A stretch of DNA of 62,000 bases, from contig CM043944.1 of assembly GCA_014529385.2 (NCBI GenBank), positions 79,142,384 through 79,204,383 of the forward strand. The letters run 5' to 3'. A program made the position numbers and the translations under genes. This stretch comes from Adiantum capillus-veneris (taxonomy: Eukaryota > Streptophyta > Polypodiopsida > Polypodiales > Pteridaceae). A model generated the notes under the pieces. It was not told where the DNA came from. It worked only from the letters and a program-made list of their open reading frames with translations, and ran no database searches. Positions 22,299 to 33,425 of the stretch are shown here, one piece after another (position 1 is the stretch's first letter; each line of letters starts with the position of its first letter).

Positions 22299-22751
22299 CT
22301 ACGAAAACAAACTCAAGCATGTCAGGATGACTTTGAGCATATAATAGAATTTAACTAAAAATACATATGCACACAAGATCAGATTACCTTTCACATTCTT
22401 CAAATAATCATTAAAGACCTTATAATCATTAGCATCAAGCACATATTTTTTTGTTGTGGCATCATAATCCAATTGCACTTTAGCAATTATGGAATCCAAA
22501 GATACCGCTTGATTGTCCACTAAATCATATGTGTAGCTTCTTCTACCCTTGGCCACTTGATACCATGATAGATGAACCTCCACATTAGGAGGACGATCTA
22601 GAAGATACAAAAACCCAAGAGCCTCTTTGAAACTACCTCCTAGCTTCCTTCTTATGCTCACAACTCTTCCCAAGTACCATGTTCCTTTTCTTACTCCTTG
22701 ACTAGTACTTGTAAATTGACCTCGATTTTTCTTCTTTGTACTATCTTTCAT
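22299..22751 (-). CDS. unrecognised ORF, about 150 codons
   Basis: This is the longest uninterrupted frame in the window not tied to a recognised element. The first ATG is at 22751; the frame is open further upstream to about 22970 but without an ATG. From there the protein begins MKDSTKKKNRGQFTSTSQ, continues WYLGRVVSIRRKLGGSFKEA, then LLDRPPNVEVHLSWYQ and YTYDLVDNQAVSLDSIIAKV, and ends in a hydrophobic tail. The charge distribution and Trp/Tyr content look protein-like rather than random. I do not recognise the family. It may be a piece of a DNA-transposon protein or a host gene exon. No neighbouring gene helps. Confidence 0.4.
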   Translation of the reverse strand: MKDSTKKKNRGQFTSTSQGVRKGTWYLGRVVSIRRKLGGSFKEALGFLYLLDRPPNVEVHLSWYQVAKGRRSYTYDLVDNQAVSLDSIIAKVQLDYDATTKKYVLDANDYKVFNDYLKNVKGNLILCAYVFLVKFYYMLKVILTCLSLFS

Positions 22752-22970
22752 TGTTGTCTTCTCAAACAAAACAACACAATCTAACCCAATTACAAGACAT
22801 GTGCGTGTATCTAATTGATTCTTCTTTTTCAATGAGAAAAGAACTTTTGTTTTTACCCTTGTGAGCATACATAAGTGCACTATAAGGGCATATAAAAAAT
22901 GAGGACACTGGCGGCATTTTGCGTAAAAATGGCCACCAACATGGGCTTTTTGCCACAAAAAGGGCACCAA

Positions 22971-23640
22971 ATAATAGGTTTGATCAAGTAATTGGGCTTT
23001 GGGACCAATGAATGGTTGTCCATCATATCGATAGAGGTTTGGACAATTGGGGAGGATAAAGGATGGCTAGACTCTAGGGAAGCTCTCTCATCAAGAGTTG
23101 GATACAAAGTAGTGTTAGTTCTTGCATGTATCTTTGTAGCTATTGGCTCACAAGTTTGAGGGAAGACTCTTTTGGGAAGCCATGATTTTGAAACAAAAAA
23201 AAAACTTCCTCTCAATTTACCCTTTTCTGACTTCTCCTCCCCCCCACCAAAATAAAAAATAAAACATAAAAAACGATATCCCCCTCCCTTATTATTAAGC
23301 TTGGGATATAAATTATTGGGGCCCTGCCCCTAACTTACATTGACATGCCATGTGGTAGTTGTATGGCTTTCCACAAATTGCACTAGCTATTTTGGGAAAA
23401 TTTTAGCGCGAGCTTTTGGTGCTGATGCTTTTGGAATCAAATTTTTTGGTGTAGCCTCTCGAGCCAACCTCAAAGTGTGTGGATCAAATCTAACCATAAA
23501 TCTCATACAGTCTTCTCACTGGGGGGATGGAGTGAGCCTCAAAGATGTGGAAGAAATGGGCTCCATATGAGCAAGAGAATCAGGTTGCAGGTAATCTCCC
23601 AAAAAATCTCTATATCACTACTCCACTCCTAGGGTGTAAG
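22971..23640. other. no gene seen; shared dispersed repeat
   Basis: There is a short C-rich stretch and A-rich segments at 23190-23275. The part at 23330-23480 resembles 12270-12450 (shared words TTACATTGACAT and ATTGCACTAGCT), so both probably derive from one dispersed repeat family. Confidence 0.5.
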
Positions 23641-25620
23641 CTTTGTGACAAGTTGAAGTGTGGGCCAGCCCTCCTGTATCACAATCGTCATGCTAGCTGA
23701 GGATAGCTCAAATCAAAGTGTTGGACCTGTGACGGTGGACCAAGCGGCAACACCCCAAGTTTACTCACTCACTGATGACATGGCTGACATAGTTGAAGAA
23801 TTTGAAGCCAAACCTGCTGTGCCATGAGGCAGACTCCAATTTCATAGAAAATGCCTCTTTGACTCAAGTGGGTGGTGCATCTTGTGAAAATACAATGGGT
23901 GGAGGGGATCCAAGGGCCTCCTGTCTTTAGAACTCTCCCTCTCACCTTATGTAGCAAGAGATCTTTCCAGGGCTCCTCCCCTAGAAGAAAACCCCTGACA
24001 ATGAGCTTCCCAAGTAGGGCTCTACTTTGTCGTGTTGGATCAATGATACCCAATCCCCCCTAAGAGCAAGGTAAGGTGATGACGTTCCAAGAGACTTTGG
24101 CCCGAGTTAGCTACATGTCTCAATCAACCTCTCTATCTGGAAGATACAAGAACTCGAGAAGATCTAGCAAGATGTGATGTACCACATAGTGGCCAAAAGC
24201 ACCACAACAACACTTCCAACAAGATAGAGCCTCACCGAGATCCAATGTAAAAGCTTCCTCCTAATGGCTAGGAGGAGGGAGGTAATCTCCTACTTTGGTG
24301 ACAAGTCCAAACCAATGTGGCAGCCCAAGTAGCAAATGGGCATCACTTGGGATCCAATGAAAGCCTTTTCTAGGCATCAAGTTATGTGTGGGAGCCTCAC
24401 CAACCCAAAAAGCAACAGTCTTTTTTTATTTGATCAATGCTCCCAATGCACAATAAAACACTTCTAGAGCTTGCTCACACCTTTGCAAATTGGCCTCACT
24501 ACCCTCCAAAAACATGCCCGAGTCATCAGCAAACTCAACGTCCAAAAGATCCTCTCCTCGAATGTGTAGTTGTAGGCCACACAAACCAACTTCTTTTGAG
24601 GCCAAAAATTTGCTCATTGCGTTTGTATAGGAAAGAAGAAGGGGGCAAGAGGGAAGCCCTTTTGTACCAAGCGTGTAAGCATGAAGCATTTCGCTCAAAA
24701 AACTTGACTATGAGCACATCTATAGAGAGCAAACACCCCTCTAATCCATGCATCTGAAAAACCCATCCTGTGAAAAGTTCCCTCTAGGAATTCCTAGTCA
24801 ATCTATCATAGGCCTTCTCAAAGTCAAGAAGGAGCACCACAAGGTCCTCTCCTCACAACCGGGCAAGGTAAAGTCACCTCCCAAAATGTCAAGATGTTTT
24901 CAGGTATACTATGCTCCTTGACAAAGCCCGTCTGAGTCTGATGTATGAGGCTCTCAAGTAGTGGCTGAATTCTCAAACTCAGAGCCTTTGAAATAATTTT
25001 GTAGACTAATTTGAGAATGGTGACGGGTTGCCACTATCAACTTTCACCCCTCCTTGGGGATAAGATAGATCAACCCCACGCTCATGCTATCACACATCTC
25101 CCCACTGTGCAAAAATGTGATGCTATACGCTACATAGGTCGTGTCCAAGCACCTCTTAGTGCTCCAAGAAAAATCTAGGAATCAACCATCCTCTCTACAA
25201 CGACTACCACAAGGGAGTGCTCTAAGATCCTTCTGAAGCTCCTCTAATAGGAGAGGGCACCCAAGAACTTTTCGCCTCCCCTCAATGACGAGGCAAGGCA
25301 TCTATGCCCACACCTGCTCTTTGCATGCATCCCTATGCTTTGACTGTAGCTCAACTAAGAGTAACTCTCTATAAAATTCAGTAGCTACTACCCGTATGTC
25401 CTTAGTCTCTATGGCTACCATCCCATCCCTTCTTTTCCATTGGCAGACACTGGACTATGCATGGCAGGCACCGGCTATCTCAAAGAACTCTCTAGTAAGT
25501 CTATCACCTGCCTGGGTCTACTGAGATGCATGCTAGTGGTAGGCAAACTCATGGCTCCGCTCCTCAATGGCGATCAGCTCCTATCGATCCTACTGCATAT
25601 GGTCCTTCATCTAGGGGCTA
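23640..25620 (-). pseudogene. LINE reverse transcriptase relic
   Basis: Scattered minus-strand frames spell a non-LTR reverse transcriptase in the right order. GLIYLIPKEG is near 25080. A segment with VYKIISKALSLRIQPLLES is followed by HQTQTGFV (about 24925-25015). DFEKAYDRL (motif A) is near 24815, FHRMGFSDAWIRGVFALY near 24740-24790, and FADDS (catalytic box) at about 24519-24533. Region 23650-24420 matches the post-RT part only loosely. Many stops and frameshifts make it a dead copy. No poly-A tail or 5' end is resolved; the copia B LTR abuts its upstream side at 25626. Confidence 0.72.
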
Positions 25621-25625
25621 CTTAG

Positions 25626-26005
25626 TGTAAGGATCAAGTGAAACTCAAAATGCAGATTCAGACTCAACATTCTATCCAATTTGTAAATTTAGACTCAGCA
25701 GTCTGTAAAATTTAGACACAACAATTTTTCAAATTCAAACACATCAGAGTGACTGTACTGCAAAATCAGACACAATAGACAAACTATATTGCAGAATCAA
25801 ATGCAGCAGTAAAGCAATGGAGATGAACACACAGAAGTTAGAGATGGAGAGGATAGCTTTGACACATTGTTTATGGATACACAAAGAGTTGTACCTCTTT
25901 AGTTTTTTTTAGATGTAGTGTAGGATTATACAACCATCCGATAAGGGTGTGAATATACAACCGCCCAATAAGGGTGCCAATGGGCACGTAGCCCTTTATC
26001 CCAAT
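25626..26005 (-). repeat. probable 3' LTR of copia B
   Basis: It lies between a purine tract on its right and LINE sequence on its left. On the minus strand it would start near TGGGATAAAGG and end CTTGATCCTTACA. It has many repeats of ACTCA/GACTCAGCA words. The edges are inferred without a second copy. Confidence 0.45.
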
Positions 26006-26286
26006 AACCTCCCACCTAAAGGCAACATGCTTGAAGTGGAGAAAAGAATCAGCTATGTACAAAGCTGAAAACACATGTATCTATTTATGCCCCATCATCT
26101 ATTCGCAATGAGCAAACATCGCAGCTATGGAAGACCCTTCATGAGAAGGTCTGCAGGATTATCATCCGTATATACCTTGACAAGATCAATGCTCTTGATG
26201 TCAAGTACATATCAAATGAAGTGATACTTCACCTGTATGTGTTTTGTCTTTGCATGAAAGATAGGATTATGATAGCACTCTAACTG

Positions 26287-27640
26287 CTACAATGGAGAAT
26301 CAAAATCTCTAAAATTCCAAGCTCTTCCACCAAGCGTGAAAGTCATAAAGCCTCCTTGTATGCCTTTGTAGCAGCAACATACTTTGCCTCTGTTTGTAGA
26401 CAATGCAACACACTTTTCTAGCCTAGATATCCAAGAAATTTCTCCCCCTGTGAACGTGGAAACATAGCCTGAAGTAGACTTTTTGTAGTCCGCATGACTA
26501 ACAAAGCCTGCATCCGTAAAGCTTGCCACCACAGATGCCTTTTGCTTGCCAAAGCAAATGCACAAATTCTTTGTGCCCTTGAGGTACCTCATAATACCCT
26601 TCACTGCTTCCCAATTCTTTTTGCCAAGATTTTCCATGTACCTGCTAACCACTCCCACCGCAAATGCAATATTGGGACATGTAGCCACCATAGCATACAT
26701 CAAACTACCAACAGCTGAAGCTTACGGAATCTTGGCCATTTTAGCCTTTTCATCATCAAATGTAGGGTTTTCCATTGCACTAAGTTTCACATATATAGGA
26801 AATGGTACACCAATTGTTGTCCCCCTCTCCATATGGAAATGCTCCAAAATCTTGGTTACATATTCTTGTTGCAACAGATAAAGAGACCTTTTGAAATGTC
26901 TCTGAATATACGTATTTCAAGAATATGATTGGCCTCATCAAGATCCTTCATATGAAAGCTATTATGTAGGCTTTGCCTCAATATGTCTAATGCATGAACA
27001 TTCCGGCTTGCAATCGGCATATCATCCACATACAAAACCAAGATAAGCAGACTGCCATTTGTTGCCCTCTTTGTGTACAAGCAGTGACAATCTAACTCTC
27101 ATTGAACCCTTGAGATTCCATGAATGTATCAAATTTTTGATACTATTCTTGAGGTGCCTATTTTAGCCCATACAAACTCCTTTAAAGTTTACATACTATC
27201 TTTTCCTTCCCTTTTGCAACAAAACATCACGATACTTCATATAGATTTCCTCATGCAATTCACCATGTAAAAATGCGGTTTTTACATCCATGTGTCTGAG
27301 TTCCCAATCCCTTGCTGCAATCCGCAAAGTAGTCATCTTGACTATGGGAGAAAATATCTCATCAAAATCAATACTGTGTTCTTGCTTGTACCCTTTGACA
27401 ACCAACCTTGCCTTGTACTTTACCAAGGAGCTAGAAGTGACTTTACTTTTGTAAACCCATTTTCATGGCAAACTTTTTGCACTTTTGGAAAATGCACCAA
27501 ATCCCAAGTATCATTCTTCTCTAGAATTTCCATTTTTAACAATATGGCCCTATATCATTTCTTGATGTCCGGACTAGTCGATGCTTCCTTGAAGCAAGTC
27601 GTAAAATCCAAATTTCAACATGACATAATTAGCACCATGA
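26287..27640 (-). pseudogene. copia B RT-RNase H, broken
   Basis: In order on the minus strand: LEKNDTWDLVHFPK (about 27500), YKARLVVKGYKQEHSIDFDE and HMDVKTAFLHGELHEEIYM (27235-27426), the catalytic LYVDDMPIAS (about 27000-27040) with MKDLDEANHILEI, then MMYAMVATCPNIAFAVGVVS (26640-26703), YLKGTKNLCICFG, and the RNase H part TDAGFVSHADYKKSTSGYV. At least three frame changes and several stops separate the pieces. The motifs are those of copia RT and RNase H, which make element cDNA and remove its RNA. Confidence 0.85.
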
Positions 27641-28070
27641 ACAAATCTATCTGGCTACCTTGATGGTCGGGTTGACCTCCAAACCAAAGGCTCCACATTT
27701 TCAACTTGCTATCTAGCCTTAAAATCTGTATCTTTTTGTCCAGACATTTCAAAATGACCAAATTCAGACTGACCAATTGATTTAGACTATCCAAAGTCTG
27801 AATGTCCTGCATGTTGTCTTGCATGCAAGTCTGCCAATTTTGATCGTCTTGATTTGTGTTGCTCCAATCGTGGATTACGATGGGCAATTTTTAGTTGAGA
27901 ATTTTTTGAACCATTCCCTACACTTTTAGAAACATCATCAGCAATTGCTACTGATCATTGGGCATACACTACTGTCCAAAAGGTACATCTTCTCAAAAAA
28001 CAACTATCCTGACTTCTTCAGTCCCATGAGATTGTTTGTGCATGTGATCCTCTCAAAAGATTACATCATG

Positions 28071-28860
<790 letters not shown>

Positions 28861-29099
28861 AGAGGTTGAGTGATATATCATTGCGGCTGGGGAAAAGGAA
28901 GCCAAGAGCTTACGCAAGGCGGAGCAACGAAGAGAGGTAAAAGCGAAAGCCCCTATGTCAATATCCTTGCTAGGAGAGTAATCGAGTGCTCCTGACTTAG
29001 CAACCGCTAAGGGCCAACCCCTAGAAAGCAACATTGCATCTAGCTCAAAGGCCACCCCTAGCACCTCAGTCCTAGATGGAGCGTTCTTAAATGAGAACT

Positions 29100-30322
29100 A
29101 GGAGTACAAACTACAAACGAAAACTCTAACCGACCTATACACAGGTCACACCTATCATGTGGGTTGGTTAGATAACCTACAATCCATAATGGGTGCTACT
29201 AGTGTGGAAGATCAACAACAAAGAGTTTCTGAGGTCATCCATAGGGTTATTGAGCTAGAGAGACAAAACAAGGGGATCCACATGCCTTCAACGGGTCTCA
29301 TGAGATTCTTGGATACAGGGAAGGCTAAACAACCGACCTTATCGCAAATGGAGACTCCCTCGGTAAGTCCGATGGATCCTCCATATGTTGTTTCGCCATG
29401 GGTCTCCGTGCAATCTGAGCCCATAAGTGATACCTTTACCTTTCCAAGTCTAGCTCATATTTCCCTTGATGACACCACGGCTACCATGCCTACCCCAATG
29501 ATGGGCATGCCGAGAAACACGCCATGGACCTCATTTATTAGTAAAGCACCACTACATCGTAGCTCAATGCCTGCAACAGTACCTACAAGTGTTTATCAAT
29601 CATATGCACCTATGGGTCATCACAATCATGTAGCCCCTACCCCTCCCATTGTTGCAACAACCTATGCTCCACAACCACAACACCCAAGTTCTTATTTCCA
29701 TGGGACTATACCAGCTAGCATTAGCATGTCACATCCGACGTCTGCTATGCCTAGGGCCACACATGTGAACTTTGGGACATCACATGGCACAACACCGTAC
29801 CAAACGTGGAACCCAAGGGCTTCCTACGCTCCAAGCCCAATGCCAATACCTACTCCACATGTAGTCTCTAGAGCACCTCCACCCACGGTGCCTGCTCACT
29901 TAGGTGACTTGGCAACATTTGCTCAAGCTATTGGTTGATCTATTGCTGAGAATATGCGTAACACACAGATAGAGAAACTAGAAGTAAGGCAGTACAAATA
30001 GCCAAGCTCACACAAAAATTTAGTGGAGATGGGGATGTGAGAAATCATATCGAAGTGTTTGAACAAATATGTGATTCTCTAGGAGAACACAATGACCTGC
30101 ATAAGAGTAATGCTTTAAGCCTAACCTTAAGTGGAAAGGCTGGGGATTGGTATAGAACCCTAAAGGTGGAAGAAAAAACAATTTACCCTACTCTTAGGAG
30201 ACTGTTCTTGAAAGAATACATACGAGAGACAGTGCTTAGGGGTGTAGCCTCTCAGCTCCAGAAAGCCCAACAAGAGGAAGGAGAGTCGGTGAGAGACTTT
30301 ATTAGTCGCTTGAAGTACACAT
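29100..30322 (+). pseudogene. gypsy gag fragment, truncated by G3 LTR
   Basis: A frame with a long Pro/Ser/Thr/Met-rich N-terminal part (29100-29938; the first ATG is at 29189) is followed, after a TGA at 29936-29938 and a frame change near 29990, by a gag capsid-like domain. The latter has FSGDGDVRNHIEVFEQI, GKAGDWYRTL and SVRDFISRLKYT, the usual Retrotrans_gag pattern. Gag forms the virus-like particle of the element. Coding sequence stops abruptly at 30322 where a G3 LTR begins. No protease or RT of this element is found. It is a different family from G1 and G2. Confidence 0.7.
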
Positions 30323-31127
30323 TGTGGCACTTTGATTTTTTGTTTGTTCGTTTTCATCATTTTAGTTTTGTAACTTTGGGGGGTCATATAACACTGTAGC
30401 CCTCCCCAGGCTCATCACACTAGTAAACTCCCTTTATAATACTTAAGCTAAAGGTCAATAGGGACTAAGCCCACTAGAAATCCCTAGTACATTTCACACA
30501 ATTCTGCCTAAATCGGATTAAGAACCTAAGTAATCATTGATAATTAAGAAGCCATTCCCCATGGTATTAAGAGAAGATCTCTAACACCTAGCTTGGTCAA
30601 ACTAGCTTAGTCGGACTGCTTGATTATTAAACCTAGTCGAGTGATTATGGCAAAAAATTACATTGAATTTAATGTTTGATACTAAGAAAATGCGTTGAAT
30701 ATTATGCTACCAATCACAATTAAAGCAGACAAACATGGATGCAAAAAGATAAGGGGCAATGCTAATGGACAAGAAACACCAGTTTGTGTTGATGGTCGTG
30801 CGAACGAGAGAAATATTCCATGAAGGTCCAAATTCTAACGACAGAAACACGTTCCTATAAACACTAGGAAACACAAAGAATACCTCTAAGAGGCACATCA
30901 GTGGATGACATAAGTTTCTATTTCAGTGTACCGGATGTGAATGTGTAGGTTTGGTCAATGTTTTGACTTTTATTGTGCATACTCATTTTCGAAGTGCTCT
31001 TGCTCTTTACTTTTTTTCTTTTTTGTGAGTATAAGGCTTTATATATACATTCCCTAAGATTGGGAGATTGAGAGATTAGGGAGGAAGGTTGAGAGGGGAG
31101 TGAGTGAATGATGACTGTCAGCAAACA
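30323..31127 (-). repeat. G3 LTR, left copy
   Basis: Homologous to 45188-46110 but shorter by internal deletion. On the minus strand it starts TGTTTGCTGACAG after a purine-rich tract and ends GTGCCACA. A TATATATAAAG box lies near 31031-31043. Its left flank (CACAT) and that of the right copy (TACAT) share four bases. Confidence 0.82.
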
Positions 31128-31830
31128 CTCCCCCCTTCCTTGGGTAGATCATACCGTTTGAAATGTGCTCGTCACCCTTTGAAACCAATTGTTCTAGTTG
31201 GTAATAGGTGAGGATTTTTGCCATTAGTATTCTATTACCTTAGGTGCCTCGTCGAGTTGCAATTGTCGTAAGGTAGTCTCCCATGATTGAACTTGAAGTG
31301 GTTCATCAGGTGATTCTTGAACACTGGGAGGTGTGGATTCCTTTGCAGGTTTATGGAGGTCCACTATTGTAGGTGGAGGCTGTAGAGAATCTTTTCCTTG
31401 TTCTTGAGCTAGGTGAAACAAATCGTTCTTTCTTTGGTACACAAACTAGCTCTCCATGATCGTTGATTCATATTGGAGCTACGGGATTGGGCTCATATGG
31501 GTCAGGTGAAAAGTCAAAACACAATCTATGTTTTGGCACCCATATTTGATCATTTCATTGATAGTAGCCTTGGGCTTCCAATAGTCGTTTAGGAATCCAA
31601 CGCCACGTTTTCTTACATTTCTTGGAGCGAGTGGGACGTGTCTTACAAGGCTTCTGCTTTTTAGCACTAGCTATGGTCGCTAAAGAAGCTTTAGGGACCC
31701 ACTTGTATGTTTTCTTCGTTATATTAGGATGAGTCTTGTCAGAAGCTATATGCATTTCTTGTAGCATATTTAAGGGTACGGACATTTCATCCCCCTCAGG
31801 TGTTACCCAAGTCGTCCCCCTATTTCTCCT
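31128..31830 (-). pseudogene. G3 internal fragment, left copy
   Basis: Homologous to 46111-46880 and includes the minus-strand peptides TYKWVPKASL and WRWIPKRLLEAQ (31555-31785) and a C-terminal piece (31224-31442). It is broken by frame changes. It ends at a chimeric junction near 31826-31831, where the sequence switches to the G2 protease leader. Confidence 0.75.
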
Positions 31831-32020
31831 CGGCCACGCTTAATTCCATTTTCTTCCATGTCAACCTCTCTTGAATTTGTCACCTCTACCACATGCACAT
31901 TTGGATCTGGCAAAGGTGGAACTCCTTACACTCCTTGTGGAGGTGGTCTTGCTCCATTTGGCATTTGTAGAAGTCGTGGTTCCTGACTAGTTCCTTCACC
32001 TGCATTCATCACTGGGTAAT

Positions 32021-32833
32021 TCAACTTAGGTCTCCCTGGCTCCCACGGGGCCAAGGACAATTATACATCCCATGTCCAGACTCACCGCAATTCCAACATT
32101 GCAAGACTCTCCTAAGTCGTGGATCTCGCTCTTCAGACTTCTTTGCTTGTCCCTTTGGACCTACAGCTTGGGCAAGGTGAATTGACAGGCTGCTTAAAGA
32201 TTCATTTAACTTCTCAATCACTTCCGTCGTTACCTCAGGAAGCTCCCTAGATGTTGATGCTTGTGACTTACCTTTGGGTCTAAGACCTTCTATTGGAACC
32301 TCCCCCCTTAAGCACTTGAGTTTCCTATATTTCTCAGCAGCCCTAGTTTCAGCTGCATCAAAGGTACCAGGTGCACCTGCCTCAACTTTTACCTTAAGGT
32401 CAGGAAAGAGTCCGACTATGAACCTCTCCTTCTTAAGGAACTCTGCACCATCACCGGGTTTAGCAACATTTCTCACCCATATAGCCCAAAGACGTAGAAA
32501 CTCTTGCTTGTACAAGTAGTAGTCATCTAAGTCTTTTTGCTTATGAGAAACAATGTCTTGCCATAGTTTTTGAGTGTTTTGGGGATCAAAGAAGTATTTC
32601 TTGAAACGATTCAAAACTTCTGTGTAATTCCCCTTAACTTCCTCAGGCAAAGAGTCAAACCAAGTGCTAGCATCTTTCCTAAGGACCACCTCAAACATTT
32701 CTATATGTTCTTGATCAGTTACTATCCTCTTGATACGGCAAGACATCTTGAAATTTGCCAAAAATAATTCTGCATACTCTCCAAGCTCTCCAAAGAAAAG
32801 AGGATATCCAGACATTTGGCGTTGGCTCTCCAT
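32021..32833 (-). CDS. G2 gag, free of stops, left copy
   Basis: From the ATG at 32833 (MESQRQMSGYPLFFGELGE) the frame runs 270 codons without a stop. It holds a gag capsid-type domain (DASTWFDSLPEEVKGNYTEV, then FLKKERFIVGLFPDLKVKVE) and a complete zinc knuckle, CWNCGESGHGMYNC (C-x2-C-x4-H-x4-C), close to the C-terminus. Gag would assemble the particle and bind element RNA. The frame extends upstream without ATG to about 32857. The protease frame lies one base back relative to gag in both G2 copies, so gag is either a separate protein or followed by a frameshift. The right copy (41509 downward) is broken. Confidence 0.85.
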   Translation of the reverse strand: MESQRQMSGYPLFFGELGEYAELFLANFKMSCRIKRIVTDQEHIEMFEVVLRKDASTWFDSLPEEVKGNYTEVLNRFKKYFFDPQNTQKLWQDIVSHKQKDLDDYYLYKQEFLRLWAIWVRNVAKPGDGAEFLKKERFIVGLFPDLKVKVEAGAPGTFDAAETRAAEKYRKLKCLRGEVPIEGLRPKGKSQASTSRELPEVTTEVIEKLNESLSSLSIHLAQAVGPKGQAKKSEERDPRLRRVLQCWNCGESGHGMYNCPWPRGSQGDLS

Positions 32834-32900
32834 TGAATTGATTCCAAAGTGACACACGTTTTTGTTTTTTTCAATAATATTTTCTAAATTGCAATCTATT

Positions 32901-33119
32901 CTACAACAAAATAAAAATATTCACATCAAATGACCTATGATAATCAATAAGAGGTAGGATGACAGGGTTTGGTGACGCGAGAATTTCTCCTACTCTTTGG
33001 GCACCAAACATGAACACCATACGCTGTTGAAAATGGATTTTTCTACTAATTGCAATGTTTACTCTAATGTGTGGAGTGAAATGGAAGGGGAAAACCTCTA
33101 TTCCTGGGCCATTATCCAT
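32901..33119 (-). CDS. conserved 72-codon leader ORF of G2, left copy
   Basis: An ATG in strong context (ACCATGGAT) opens a 72-codon frame between the primer site and gag. The protein starts MDNGPGIEVFPFHFT, has a core SRKIHFQQRMVFMFG and ends SFDVNIFILL. It is identical at all but one residue to 41577-41795, and clearly similar, with equal length, to 60324-60542 in the diverged G1 element. It ends 67 bases before the gag ATG and is in a different frame from gag. I know of no named retrotransposon gene at this place. It could be a small accessory protein or an upstream ORF controlling gag translation. Confidence 0.7.
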   Translation of the reverse strand: MDNGPGIEVFPFHFTPHIRVNIAISRKIHFQQRMVFMFGAQRVGEILASPNPVILPLIDYHRSFDVNIFILL

Positions 33120-33407
33120 GGTCTATGCATGCCTTAATTCTTAAAATAAAACAAAAATATAGACGTCCAGACTAAGGTCGTACCTAATGAGAGGCAAAAT
33201 AAAAGGATTCACTGAAGCGTTTATTTCAGCCAACCTACGAGGGCCCTAAATTCTACGAATTACTCGTTGAAATTGTAACTTAGTACTAACAATTCTGAGC
33301 ACCTTTTTCCTTGCAATGGGAATAAAAGGGTCATACAAATTCTCGTGATTCATGCAAGCTACTTGATTATGCTAAAGGTTGAGCCTACACAAAACATACA
33401 CAAGCCG

Positions 33408-33425
33408 TCCTCAGTGTGGGCATCA
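33408..33425 (-). promoter_or_regulatory. G2 primer-binding site, left copy
   Basis: The minus strand TGATGCCCACACTGAGGA lies four bases after the LTR end. The right copy has TGATGCCCCCACTGAGGA and G1 has TGGTGCCCCCACTGAGGA. The third base differs from the TGG expected to pair with a tRNA CCA end. Confidence 0.6.

Larger units (their letters stand above)
25626..27900 (-). mobile_element. decayed copia B, 3' part
   Basis: A minus-strand Ty1/copia fragment with RT and RNase H (26287-27640), purine tract AGGTGGGAGGTTA (about 26006-26018) and a probable 3' LTR (25626-26005). Nothing recognisable of gag, protease or integrase remains to the right of about 27640; the boundary near 27900 is approximate. 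It is a different family from the intact copia. Confidence 0.75.
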
